Shown piece after piece: positions 56,635 to 64,000 of a stretch of DNA of 64,000 nt (the first letter of the stretch is position 1; each line of letters opens with the position of its first letter). The stretch is taken from the NCBI GenBank assembly GCA_016713665.1, contig JADJOR010000025.1, forward strand, positions 62,001 through 126,000, in the 5' to 3' direction. The notes beneath the pieces are model-generated. The model saw nothing but the letters and a program-made list of their open reading frames with translations. It was not told the origin of the DNA and did not search any database. The position numbers and the translations under genes are program-made. Origin of the DNA: Deltaproteobacteria bacterium. Its GTDB lineage: Bacteria > Myxococcota_A > UBA9160 > UBA4427.

Positions 56635-57366
56635 TCAGCGCTCCGCCTTGTAGCGTGTCTCGTTCCGGTGTCGGCGGACCTGCTCGCGGTAGACCCAGCG
56701 CAGGAGCTGCGAGCGCGTCGCTTCATCGATCCCGGTGAACGCGACGGCGACGCTGTTCTTCACGCGATTCGCCGGCATGTCGGGGGTTCGCACGACGCGG
56801 GCGGGGAGCACGAAGCACTCGGAGCCGGGCAGCTCGAAGTGGACGACGACCTCCTCGTCCGCCTCGTATTCCTTGGACGACTGGAAGCGGATGCCGCCGG
56901 CGGAGAGGTCGAGCAGTTGATGCAGGGCCTCGCGATCGGGGTCCGCTTCGGGCAGGGCGCTCGATCCGGCGTGGCTTCGCCCGGCGGCCGCCGGCTCGCC
57001 GCCGCCGTGGCTCGGTCGCATGACGCGGACCTGGAGCCCGTGGGCAGAAATGCGAACGAATGCCCTTTGTTGCACGCGCTCCCAGATCGGGCTGATCCGC
57101 AGGGCGAAGGTCGCGGCCGAGCAGGCGGCGATCGTCGCCGAGGTCGAATAGCGGGCGTCGTGCTGGATCGGGGACTCGACGATCAGCGACGCGCCCCGGC
57201 CAAGGGGCGCACAGGAGCCGAGGAACCAGTGGAGGTCGTCGTCGACGTGGTCGACCGGAACGACCATGGGGTACCCGCCGGCGGGTCCTTCCGGGTGGAG
57301 GATCAGCAGGTGGCCCGCCTCGACGATCAGGCGGCGTCGCTCGTCGCTCGGTTTCTCCACGGACAC
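56635..57366 (-). CDS. PilZ-domain protein (c-di-GMP binding, YcgR-like)
   Basis: A 243-residue protein. The N-terminal half (VEAGHLLILHPEGPAGGYPM, DDDLHWFLGSCAPLGRGASL) resembles a YcgR/PilZ-N-like domain. The PilZ domain follows, with its RxxxR region in WERVQQRAFVRISAHGLQVR and the DxSxxG motif in LDLSAGGIRFQSSKEYEAD. A hydrophobic-binding end is GIDEATRSQLLRWVYREQ. It would bind cyclic di-GMP and control motility, exopolysaccharide or secretion. A charged linker (residues about 120-145) is Ala/Gly-rich. It is convergent with the amidotransferase gene. Confidence 0.87.
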   Translation of the reverse strand: MSVEKPSDERRRLIVEAGHLLILHPEGPAGGYPMVVPVDHVDDDLHWFLGSCAPLGRGASLIVESPIQHDARYSTSATIAACSAATFALRISPIWERVQQRAFVRISAHGLQVRVMRPSHGGGEPAAAGRSHAGSSALPEADPDREALHQLLDLSAGGIRFQSSKEYEADEEVVVHFELPGSECFVLPARVVRTPDMPANRVKNSVAVAFTGIDEATRSQLLRWVYREQVRRHRNETRYKAER

Positions 57367-57491
57367 TCGCTTCGGCCCGGCGGCTCGGGAACGGCCCTCT
57401 CGCAGGACACTGGAACGCTTCCCATGTCGGCGAAATTCGGCGGGCCTTGAGGGTCCCCACGGGATCGGGAGCCGGCGCGGGGTCGACAGTG

Positions 57492-57505
57492 AGAGTGATC
57501 ACTCT
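57492..57505. promoter_or_regulatory. Perfect 14-base palindrome AGAGTGATCACTCT, likely MerR operator
   Basis: The two halves are exact reverse complements. The centre lies about 19 bases before the merR-type ATG at 57518, a place typical for autoregulation or for activation across a MerR-bent promoter spacer. It heads the menaquinone operon. Confidence 0.6.
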
Positions 57506-57517
57506 TAGAGTCCCCGA

Positions 57518-58315
57518 ATGGAACTTCGCGTCGCGGAGCTCGCCCACGCGGCGGGCGTCGGGGTCGATACGGTGCGCTTCTACCAGGCGCGCGGGCTGCT
57601 CGCGCCGCCGCTGCGCCGCGGCCGCTTCGCCATCTATACCGGGGACCATCTCGAGCGGCTCCGCCGGATCCGCGCGCTGCTCGATTCGGGCTTCAGCCTG
57701 GCCCAGATCCGGCGCCTGCTCGACGCGGACGCGACGAGCCCTGCGCCGGGAGCGCGCCGGGCGACGGGGGGCACGCGGGGCGGCGCGCGGGAGGACTCGA
57801 ACAGCCTGCTCGCTTCCCTCGCCGAGCGCAGCGTCGGCGCGGGCACGCTGACCCAGCGCGAGCTCGCCGAGGAGACCGGCGTTCCCGAGGCGCTCGTCGC
57901 GGCGGCGGTGCGGGCGGGGCTGCTCACGCCGATCGAGATCGACGGCGAGCCGCGATTCCCGCGCTCGGACCTCGACATGGTCGCGGCCGGACTCGCGGTG
58001 CTCGGCGAGGGCCTGCCCCTCGAGCGGTTGCTCGAGCTCGCGACGCAACACGCTTCCGCGATCGCTTCGCTCGCCGAGCAGGCGATCGATCTCTTCGACG
58101 ACCACGTCCGCAAGCCCCGAGGCGAGGACGAAGGGGCCGTCCGGCGCGCCTTCGAGCGGCTGCTGCCCCAGGCGACGCAGATCGTGGCGCTCCATTTCCA
58201 GCGGACGCTGGTCGCCCGCGCCCTCGCCCGCCTGCGGGAGAAGGGCGAATCCGGCGCCCTCGAAGAGACGCTGGCGCTGGCTCGCTCGGGTCGCCTGGAG
58301 GTTCAATGGCGTTAG
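57518..58315 (+). CDS. MerR-family transcriptional regulator
   Basis: A 265-residue regulator. The N-terminal winged helix (LRVAELAHAAGVGVDTVRFY, then QARGLLAPPLRRGRFAIYTG) is a MerR DNA-binding domain. The C-terminal two thirds are long helices, with a second HTH-like stretch LTQRELAEETGVPEALVAAA, and look like an effector/dimer part without the usual metal cysteines. Its last codons overlap menG (ATG at 58306). It therefore most likely belongs to the menaquinone operon and may tune it in response to quinone or redox state; that is inference. Confidence 0.87.
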   Translation: MELRVAELAHAAGVGVDTVRFYQARGLLAPPLRRGRFAIYTGDHLERLRRIRALLDSGFSLAQIRRLLDADATSPAPGARRATGGTRGGAREDSNSLLASLAERSVGAGTLTQRELAEETGVPEALVAAAVRAGLLTPIEIDGEPRFPRSDLDMVAAGLAVLGEGLPLERLLELATQHASAIASLAEQAIDLFDDHVRKPRGEDEGAVRRAFERLLPQATQIVALHFQRTLVARALARLREKGESGALEETLALARSGRLEVQWR

Positions 58316-59034
58316 GCGATCTCCCGACCGGCGAGGAGAAGCGCGTCCGCGTGCGCGAGATGTTCGACCGCATCGCGCCGCGCTACGACGCGCTCAATCG
58401 CATCGTGTCGCTCGGCCTCGACCAGCGCTGGCGCCGCCGCGCGCTCGCGAAGATCCAGGTCGGCGCGGGCGATCTCGTGGTCGACCTCGCCTGCGGCACC
58501 GGCGACTTCTGCGAGCTCGTCGAGGCGCTTGGCGCCCGGGCGATCGGCGTCGACTTCGCGCGCGAGATGCTGCGCCAGGCGGCGGCGCGGGGGCTCCGCT
58601 TTCCGAAGGTCCAGGGCGACGGCGAATGGCTGCCCTTCGCGACGGCTTCGGTCGACGCCGTGACCTGCGGCTTCGCCCTGCGCAACTTCGTGTCGCTCGA
58701 GGCGGTGCTGCGGGAGATCGCGCGGATCGTGCGTCCGGGCGGGCGCATCGCGCTGGTCGACGTCGACCGGCCCGTCTGGGGGCCGCTGCGGGCCGCCCAC
58801 TCGCTCTACTTCGATCGCCTCGTGCCCCTGGTCGGCGGGCTGCTCTCCGACCGCAGCGCCTACAAGTACCTCCCGAAGTCGACCGCCTATCTGCCCGCGC
58901 CCGAGGTCCTGCGCACGATGCTCTCCGGCGCCGGCTTCCTCGAGCTCGAGCGCGAGATCGTCCTGCTCGGCTCGGCCCAGATCCTGACCGGCGTGCGCGG
59001 CCCGCTGACGCCGGTCGGGGGGCGCTCGCGATGA
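58306..59034 (+). CDS. menG: Demethylmenaquinone methyltransferase (UbiE/MenG)
   Basis: A 242-residue SAM-dependent enzyme of the UbiE family, catalysing the last methylation of menaquinone. Marks: REMFDRIAPRYDALNRIVSL at the start, the SAM loop LVVDLACGTGDFCELVEALG, and the diagnostic GFALRNFVSLEAVLREIARI and RSAYKYLPKSTAYLPAPEVL. In this context (menF, D, H, A downstream) it is MenG rather than UbiE of ubiquinone. It overlaps the regulator by ten bases and the next gene by four (ATGA). Confidence 0.94.
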   Translation: MALGDLPTGEEKRVRVREMFDRIAPRYDALNRIVSLGLDQRWRRRALAKIQVGAGDLVVDLACGTGDFCELVEALGARAIGVDFAREMLRQAAARGLRFPKVQGDGEWLPFATASVDAVTCGFALRNFVSLEAVLREIARIVRPGGRIALVDVDRPVWGPLRAAHSLYFDRLVPLVGGLLSDRSAYKYLPKSTAYLPAPEVLRTMLSGAGFLELEREIVLLGSAQILTGVRGPLTPVGGRSR

Positions 59035-60581
59035 GCGCCCGGCGCGTCGAGCGCGGCGCCCCCGAAGCCGGCCTCGAGCAGGGCATCCGGTGCACCGTCG
59101 CCCGCGCGCGCGCCTCTGGCCGCCCGCAATTCCTCGCCTGGGTCGCGCCCCTGCCCGAGCTCGAGGCCGAGTCGGGCATCCGGTGCCTCGCCTGGGCCGG
59201 GCCCCGCGATCGTTGTTATTGGGAGCGGATCGACGCGGGGGAGCTCCACTTCGCGTGGGGGAGCCTCGACGAGCTCGAGGGCGAGGGGCCCGAGCGTTAT
59301 GCGGCGGTGCGAGCGTGGCAGCGCGACGTCGGCGCCCGGCTCGACTGGCTCGGCCTCGAGCGCCCGCCCACGCGACCGCTCTTCGTCGGGGGCTTCGCCT
59401 TCGACGAAGGCGGGAGCACCGACCCCGACTGGAAGGCCTTTCCGGCGGCGCGCTTCGTGCTGCCGGAGGGGATCATCGAGCGGGCATCGGGCGAGGCGCG
59501 CTGCGTGCTGCTCGCCCGGATCGAGGCGCATGGCGACGAGGCGGCGCTCGCGGCGGAGCTCGTGCGACGCCTCGACGAGATCCGCCGGGTCGTTCGGGGG
59601 CGAGGGGAGCCGGGCGCGTCGGGCCTCGGGCTTGGGGACTCCGCGTCCGCGGGTTCGATGGCCGGCGTATTCGCGGGCGCCGGGACCGAGGTCGATGCCG
59701 AGGGGCCCGAGTACCGCGTGCGCGCCGACCGCAGCCACGCGCGCTTCCGGGTCCAGGTCCGCCAGGCGCTGGCCGAGATCGCGAGCGGGCGCTTCGCGAA
59801 GCTCGTGCTCGCCCGCTCCCTCGCCGTCGAGCACGACGCCGACTTCGACGTCCCGGGCTTCCTCGCGCGTCTGCGCGGCGTCTATCCGAGCTGCACGTTG
59901 ATCGCGATCGGTCGCGGCCGCGACAGCTTCGTCGCCGCGACGCCGGAGACACTCGTGCGCGTCGAGGGCGATCGCCTCGAGACCGCGGCCCTCGCCGGCT
60001 CGGCGCCCCGTGGCCGCACGCCCGACGAAGATCTCGCCCTCGGCCGGGGGCTCCTCGCGAGCGCCAAGAACCGCGCCGAGCATGCCCACGTCGTCGAGGC
60101 GATCCGCGCCGTCCTCCGCCCGCGCACCGCCAGCCTCGCGATCCCCGCCGAGCCCCGCCTCAAGGCGCTCTTCGGCATCCAGCACCTCGAGACGCCGATC
60201 GAAGCTCGGCTCGCCGCCACGCGCGCCGACGAGGAGGCGACCGACGTGCTCGCCCTGGTCGCGGCGCTCCATCCGACCCCCGCCGTCGCCGGTGCCCCGG
60301 CGCGGGAGGCGGCGGCCTGGCTGCGCCGCTTCGAGGGCCTCGAGCGGGGATGGTATGCGGCCCCGATCGGCTGGCTCGACGCGCAGGGCGGCGGCGCCTT
60401 CTGCGTGGCCCTTCGCTCGGCGCTGATCCGGAACGGGGTCGGTGCAGCGGGGCGGCCGGCGGGAAGCCGCGCGCGGCTCTTCGCCGGAGCCGGCCTCGTC
60501 GAAGGCTCGGATCCCGAGCAGGAGCTCGTCGAGACGCGCATCAAGCTCCGGGCCCTGCTCGCGCCGCTCACGGAGATCTGA
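59031..60581 (+). CDS. menF: Isochorismate synthase (MenF)
   Basis: A 516-residue enzyme converting chorismate to isochorismate, the first step of menaquinone synthesis. The chorismate-binding fold is at about residues 230-510: RFAKLVLARSLAVEHDADFD, GRDSFVAATPETLVRVEGDR, the GSAPRGRTPDED segment, SAKNRAEHAHVVEAIRAVLR and LFAGAGLVEGSDPEQELVET with the Mg-binding glutamates. The ATG overlaps the menG stop (ATGA). The N-terminal about 200 residues follow the usual MenF leader. The distinction from a salicylate synthase rests on the surrounding men genes. Confidence 0.93.
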   Translation: MSARRVERGAPEAGLEQGIRCTVARARASGRPQFLAWVAPLPELEAESGIRCLAWAGPRDRCYWERIDAGELHFAWGSLDELEGEGPERYAAVRAWQRDVGARLDWLGLERPPTRPLFVGGFAFDEGGSTDPDWKAFPAARFVLPEGIIERASGEARCVLLARIEAHGDEAALAAELVRRLDEIRRVVRGRGEPGASGLGLGDSASAGSMAGVFAGAGTEVDAEGPEYRVRADRSHARFRVQVRQALAEIASGRFAKLVLARSLAVEHDADFDVPGFLARLRGVYPSCTLIAIGRGRDSFVAATPETLVRVEGDRLETAALAGSAPRGRTPDEDLALGRGLLASAKNRAEHAHVVEAIRAVLRPRTASLAIPAEPRLKALFGIQHLETPIEARLAATRADEEATDVLALVAALHPTPAVAGAPAREAAAWLRRFEGLERGWYAAPIGWLDAQGGGAFCVALRSALIRNGVGAAGRPAGSRARLFAGAGLVEGSDPEQELVETRIKLRALLAPLTEI

Positions 60582-60585
60582 GGCG

Positions 60586-62484
60586 ATGGCTCCTGCCGAA
60601 TCAGCGATCCCCGCCGCCGCGACCGCGTTCCGCGCGGATCCCGACGCGGTCTACGCCTGCGTCGGTCAGTTCTTCGCGAGCCTCGCCGAGGCCGGCGTCG
60701 AGCACGTCGTGATCTCCCCGGGCTCCCGCTCGACGCCGCTGGCGATCGCCGCCGAGCTCGTCCCCGGGCTGCGAACCTGGATCGAGCTCGACGAGCGCGC
60801 TGCGGGCTTCTTCGCCCTCGGCGTCGGCCGGGCGACGGGACGACCCGCCGCACTCGTGTGTACCTCGGGCACCGCCGCTGCGAACTATCTCCCCGCCGTC
60901 GTCGAGGCCCATCACGCGCGGGTGCCCCTGCTCGTCCTCACGGCGGATCGGCCGAGCGAGCTGCGGGATTTCGGAGCGGGGCAGACGATCGAGCAGGGCG
61001 GGCTCTACGGGCGCAGTCCGCGCTGGGCCGTCGAGGTGCCCGTGCCCGAGGCGGGGGACGAGGCGCTGCGGCATGCGGGGATCCTCGCGGCCCGGGCGGT
61101 GGCGCGGGCGACGGGTTGGCCGGCGGGGCCGGTGCACCTGAACTGGCCGCTGCGCGAGCCGCTCGCCCCATCGCCGGGGGTACGCGCGGCGCTCGCGGGG
61201 CTTCGCGACGGGACGCGCGCGGGTGATGGGGCGGGAGCGGCGGGAAGGACGGCGACGGCGGGGATGGCGGCACCGAAGGCGCCCCGCGCCTCGCGGACGC
61301 CGCGCTTCAGCCGGGCGCTCTTTGCGGCCGATCCGCGGGACGTCGACGAGCTCGTCGCGGCGGCGACGGGGGTCGAGCGCGGAATCATCTGCGCCGGTCC
61401 GATGGAGGCCGACACCGAACGAGCGTCGGCCCTCGCCGAGTTCGCAGCCCAGGCGGGCTGGCCCATTCTGGCCGATCCCGCGTCGTCGCTGCGGAGCGGC
61501 CGCTGGACGGCGGGCTCGCCCGTGCTCGACGGCGGCGATCTGCTCGCGCGCGCGAGCGGCTTCGCGGCGGCGATGCGGCCCGAGCTCGTGCTGCGCATCG
61601 GCGATCCGCCGGTCTCGAAGGCGGGGCGTCTGTGGCTCGAGGCGGCGGCGCCGGCGGAGGTCTGGTGGCTCGACGAGGGCGGGCAATGGGGCGAGCCCTC
61701 GCGGCGCGTGACCCGCGTCGTCGAGGGGGGCGCGGCCTCGCTCCTGCGCGCGGCGGCGGCGCGGCTCCCGGAGCCCCCCGCCGCCGAACGGCGCTGGGCC
61801 GAGGGCTTCCGTTCGGCCGCGGCCCGGGGGCGCTCGGCGCTCGTCGCCTCGGCGAACGATCCGGCGGCGTTCTCCGGTCTCACCGTCGCCCTGGCGATCG
61901 CCCGCGCGCTGCCGCCCGACGCCCGGCTCTTCGCCTCGAATAGCATGCCGATCCGGCTCCTCGACCTCGCGCTGCCCGTGCGCCGCGAGCCGCTCGCCGT
62001 GCATTGCAATCGCGGCGCAGCGGGGATCGACGGGGTCACGTCGACGGCCCTCGGCGCGGCGGCGGCGAGCGGGCGGCCGAGCGTGCTCTTCACCGGCGAC
62101 CTCGCGTTCCTCCACGACCTCACGGGTCTCCTGATCGCTCGCCGGGAGGCGATCCCGCTCACGATCGTCGTCCTCGACGATGGCGGCGGCGGGATCTTCT
62201 CGTTCCTGCCCGTCGCCGAGCAGGGCGACGCGGTCGCCTACGATCGGCTCTTCCGGACGCCCCATTCGATCGATCTCGCCCGGGCCGCGTCGCTCTTCGA
62301 GCTCGAGCTCTTTGCGGCCGAGTCGCTCGCCGAGCTCGAGGCCGCGCTCGCGGCGGCGATCGGGGGCCCGCGGGTCTCGCTGGTCCACGTCCGGGTCGAC
62401 GCCGAACGCAACGCCGCGCTTTTCCGGGCGGCCGTCGCGCGCGCCTGTGCGGCCGTCGACGCCGGGCTCGGGGGCGCGGCATGA
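60586..62484 (+). CDS. menD: SEPHCHC synthase (MenD)
   Basis: A 632-residue thiamine-diphosphate enzyme (SEPHCHC synthase) condensing 2-oxoglutarate with isochorismate. Family marks: VISPGSRSTPLAIAAELVPG, ELDERAAGFFALGVGRATGR with the TPP-activating glutamate, TADRPSELRDFGAGQTIEQG, and toward the end RGAAGIDGVTSTALGAAAAS, LFTGDLAFLHDLTGLLIARR and VLDDGGGGIFSFLPVAEQGD. A low-complexity Gly/Ala segment (about residues 205-235) is an insertion. It starts five bases after menF's stop and overlaps menH by four bases. Confidence 0.95.
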   Translation: MAPAESAIPAAATAFRADPDAVYACVGQFFASLAEAGVEHVVISPGSRSTPLAIAAELVPGLRTWIELDERAAGFFALGVGRATGRPAALVCTSGTAAANYLPAVVEAHHARVPLLVLTADRPSELRDFGAGQTIEQGGLYGRSPRWAVEVPVPEAGDEALRHAGILAARAVARATGWPAGPVHLNWPLREPLAPSPGVRAALAGLRDGTRAGDGAGAAGRTATAGMAAPKAPRASRTPRFSRALFAADPRDVDELVAAATGVERGIICAGPMEADTERASALAEFAAQAGWPILADPASSLRSGRWTAGSPVLDGGDLLARASGFAAAMRPELVLRIGDPPVSKAGRLWLEAAAPAEVWWLDEGGQWGEPSRRVTRVVEGGAASLLRAAAARLPEPPAAERRWAEGFRSAAARGRSALVASANDPAAFSGLTVALAIARALPPDARLFASNSMPIRLLDLALPVRREPLAVHCNRGAAGIDGVTSTALGAAAASGRPSVLFTGDLAFLHDLTGLLIARREAIPLTIVVLDDGGGGIFSFLPVAEQGDAVAYDRLFRTPHSIDLARAASLFELELFAAESLAELEAALAAAIGGPRVSLVHVRVDAERNAALFRAAVARACAAVDAGLGGAA

Positions 62485-63416
62485 GCGCGACGGGGACCCG
62501 CAGCGTGTTCGTCGCGGCGGGGGGCGTCCGGCTGCATGCCCTCCTCGACGGGCCGGGCGCGGTTGCGGCGCCGGGCGACGGAGCGCGGGCGACGCCGGGC
62601 GGTGTCGGGCGCGCGGCTGCGCCGGCCTCCGTCGGCGACGTCCTCGTCCTCCACGGCTTCACCGGATCCGCCGAGAGCATGGCGAGCGTCGCCGCCGGAC
62701 TCGCGGACTTCGCCCGGGTCGCGCGCCTCGAGCTCGTCGGCCACGGCGAGAGCGACGCCCCGGACGACGTCGCGACCTACGCGATGGAGGCGTGTGCTTC
62801 GCAGATCGTCGACGCCGCGAGCGCGCTCGGCTTCGAGCGCCCGCATCTGATCGGCTACTCGATGGGCGGACGCGCCGCACTCGCAGCGGCGCTCGCCCGG
62901 CCCGAGCGCTTCGCGAGCCTCGTGCTCGTCGGCGCGACGGCGGGGATCGCGGATCCCGGACAGCGGAGCGAACGCATCGCCGCCGATCGCGCGCTCGCGG
63001 ACTCGATCGAGCGCGACGGGCTCGAGCGCTTCGTCGACGCCTGGATGGCGCAGCCGCTCTTCGCGAGCCAGGTGCGGCTCGGATCCGAAGCCCTCGAGGC
63101 GGCGCGAAGACAGCGGCTCGGGAATCGGCCGCGCGGGCTCGCAAACAGCCTGCGCGGGATGGGGGCGGGAGCGCAGGCGCCGCTGCAGGATCGGCTGGCT
63201 CGCTTCGAGGGGCCGGTGCTCCTCGTGGTCGGCGAGGAGGACGCGAAATTCCGCGCGATCGCGACCGAGCTCGCCCGGGCGCTGCCGCGGGCGCGAATCG
63301 AGATCATCCGGGACGCGGGGCATGCGGCGCATCTCGAGGCGCCGGCGTGCTTCGCCCGGGCCGTGCGCGCGTTTCTCGCGTCGACCGCGGCGTCTGCCCT
63401 GGGAGATCGGCCATGA
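62481..63416 (+). CDS. menH: SHCHC synthase (MenH-like alpha/beta hydrolase)
   Basis: A 311-residue alpha/beta hydrolase. The nucleophile elbow is LIGYSMGGRAALAAALA (about Ser125), the acid likely in LLVVGEEDAKFRAIATELAR and the histidine in DAGHAAHLEAPACFARAV, giving a full triad. Also seen are VLVLHGFTGSAESMASVAAG and LVGHGESDAPDDV. In the men operon it should eliminate pyruvate from SEPHCHC. Sequence similarity to general hydrolases is high, so the context is what makes MenH likely. It overlaps menD and menA by ATGA junctions. Confidence 0.88.
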   Translation: MSATGTRSVFVAAGGVRLHALLDGPGAVAAPGDGARATPGGVGRAAAPASVGDVLVLHGFTGSAESMASVAAGLADFARVARLELVGHGESDAPDDVATYAMEACASQIVDAASALGFERPHLIGYSMGGRAALAAALARPERFASLVLVGATAGIADPGQRSERIAADRALADSIERDGLERFVDAWMAQPLFASQVRLGSEALEAARRQRLGNRPRGLANSLRGMGAGAQAPLQDRLARFEGPVLLVVGEEDAKFRAIATELARALPRARIEIIRDAGHAAHLEAPACFARAVRAFLASTAASALGDRP

Positions 63417-64000
63417 CTTCGCTCGATTCGATGACCTCGACCTCGACCTCGACCTCGACTGCGACCGCGGGCTCGCCTTCGGCCTCGACCTCGCCTGCGA
63501 AGGCTGCGGTGGCGAGCCCGGCGATCCGCCCGGGCAGCCTCTCGGCCTGGATCCTCGCGATGCGCCCGCGCACGTTGCCGGTCTCGCTCGCGCCGGTGCT
63601 GGTCGGGACGGCGGTCGCGCATCAGGCGGGGGGCGTGCGGGTCGGGCCGGCGCTCGCGGCCGCGGGCGGTGCGCTGTTGCTCCAGATCGGCTCGAATCTC
63701 GCGAACGACGTCTTCGACTACGAGAAGGGCGCCGATACGGCAGCGCGCATCGGCCCGCCGCGGGCGACCCAGCTCGGGCTGCTCTCGCCGCGGGCGATGA
63801 AGCGCGGGATGGTCGTCGTCTTCGGTCTCGCGATCGCGATCGGCGTCTACCTGACGGCGGTCGCGGGGCCGGTGATCCCCGTGATCGGCCTCGTCTCGAT
63901 CGCCGCCGCCATCGCCTATACCGGCGGCCCCTGGCCCCTCGGCTACCACGGCCTCGGCGACGTCGCGGTCTTCGTCTTCTTCGGGGTCGTCGCCGTCGCG
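63413..64000 (+). CDS. menA: 1,4-dihydroxy-2-naphthoate prenyltransferase (MenA), 5' part
   Basis: The frame runs off the window; 196 residues are visible, about two thirds of a MenA. The first about 40 residues are an unusual Ser/Thr/Ala leader (STSTSTATAG, ASTSPAKAAV) made by tandem GACCTC-like repeats in the DNA. The membrane enzyme then begins with ILAMRPRTLPVSLAPVLVGT and the prenyl-diphosphate Asp motif SNLANDVFDYEKGADT, followed by further helices (YTGGPWPLGYHGLGDVAVF). It attaches the isoprenoid tail to DHNA. ATG overlaps the menH stop (ATGA). Confidence 0.9.
   Translation, partial: MTSLDSMTSTSTSTSTATAGSPSASTSPAKAAVASPAIRPGSLSAWILAMRPRTLPVSLAPVLVGTAVAHQAGGVRVGPALAAAGGALLLQIGSNLANDVFDYEKGADTAARIGPPRATQLGLLSPRAMKRGMVVVFGLAIAIGVYLTAVAGPVIPVIGLVSIAAAIAYTGGPWPLGYHGLGDVAVFVFFGVVAVA

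Noticed and set aside
1..64000. tRNA, rRNA, transposase, integrase and riboswitch genes
   Set aside because: I read for their usual signatures and found none that I could support.

Overview
The window is a chromosomal piece of a high-GC, Gram-negative, free-living bacterium. A TonB-dependent receptor, many exported proteins with PEP-CTERM sorting tails, a signal-peptide-bearing Prc protease, an ammonium transporter and a menaquinone operon support this. The mix of PEP-CTERM proteins, FG-GAP propellers, a four-subunit 2-oxoacid:ferredoxin oxidoreductase and a Chlamydia/Bacteroidetes-like topoisomerase IV pair fits an uncultured deltaproteobacterial/Myxococcota-type lineage. That placement is inference. 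No tRNA, rRNA, transposase, CRISPR array or exosortase gene was seen.

Layout. 0-2.2 kb: the 3' end of a TonB receptor meets two tandem, overlapping LuxR-type regulators; the upstream one carries a pair of compensating frame changes. 2.2-15.7 kb: an island that looks clearly less GC-rich than its surroundings. It encodes exported proteins: a collagen-like protein, a small repeat protein, a giant FG-GAP protein, an alpha-helical protein coupled to a degenerate metzincin, a small PEP-CTERM protein and a subtilase. Five of these end in PEP-CTERM tails, and several reading frames are broken by single-base shifts. 15.7-20.6 kb: dusB, then an exported protein whose 3' end is duplicated on the far side of an intact higBA toxin-antitoxin module, then remnants of two more toxin-antitoxin loci and a ribbon-helix-helix/nucleotidyltransferase pair with its own operator. 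20.9-24.9 kb: parE and parC, each with one apparent frameshift. Because these should be essential, residual assembly indels are a serious explanation for many of the breaks in this half of the window.

25-35.4 kb: arsR-arsI, a TauD-type dioxygenase, an MFS transporter, a nitroreductase and a second set of PEP-CTERM or secreted proteins, including one with four cadherin-like repeats in an A-B-A-B order. 35.4-41.8 kb: a fully ATGA-coupled 2-oxoacid:ferredoxin oxidoreductase operon, a TetR regulator with a palindromic operator, a divergent acyl-CoA ligase and a 2-hydroxyacid dehydrogenase. 41.8-45.5 kb: a TPR/O-GlcNAc-transferase-like protein divergent from a TIGR03032-type protein. 45.5-57.4 kb: a cupin, an ammonium transporter, BolA with a CGFS-glutaredoxin/IscA-like/rhodanese fusion, an HDOD protein, the Prc protease, class I fumarase, an SPOUT methyltransferase, a glutamine amidotransferase and a PilZ protein. 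57.5-64 kb: a MerR regulator heads the menaquinone operon menG-menF-menD-menH-menA; menA runs off the window.

Themes: envelope and extracellular proteins sorted by a PEP-CTERM system encoded elsewhere, an integration and decay hot spot for toxin-antitoxin modules, ferredoxin-linked oxoacid metabolism, iron-sulfur handling (Grx-BolA) and respiratory quinone synthesis.
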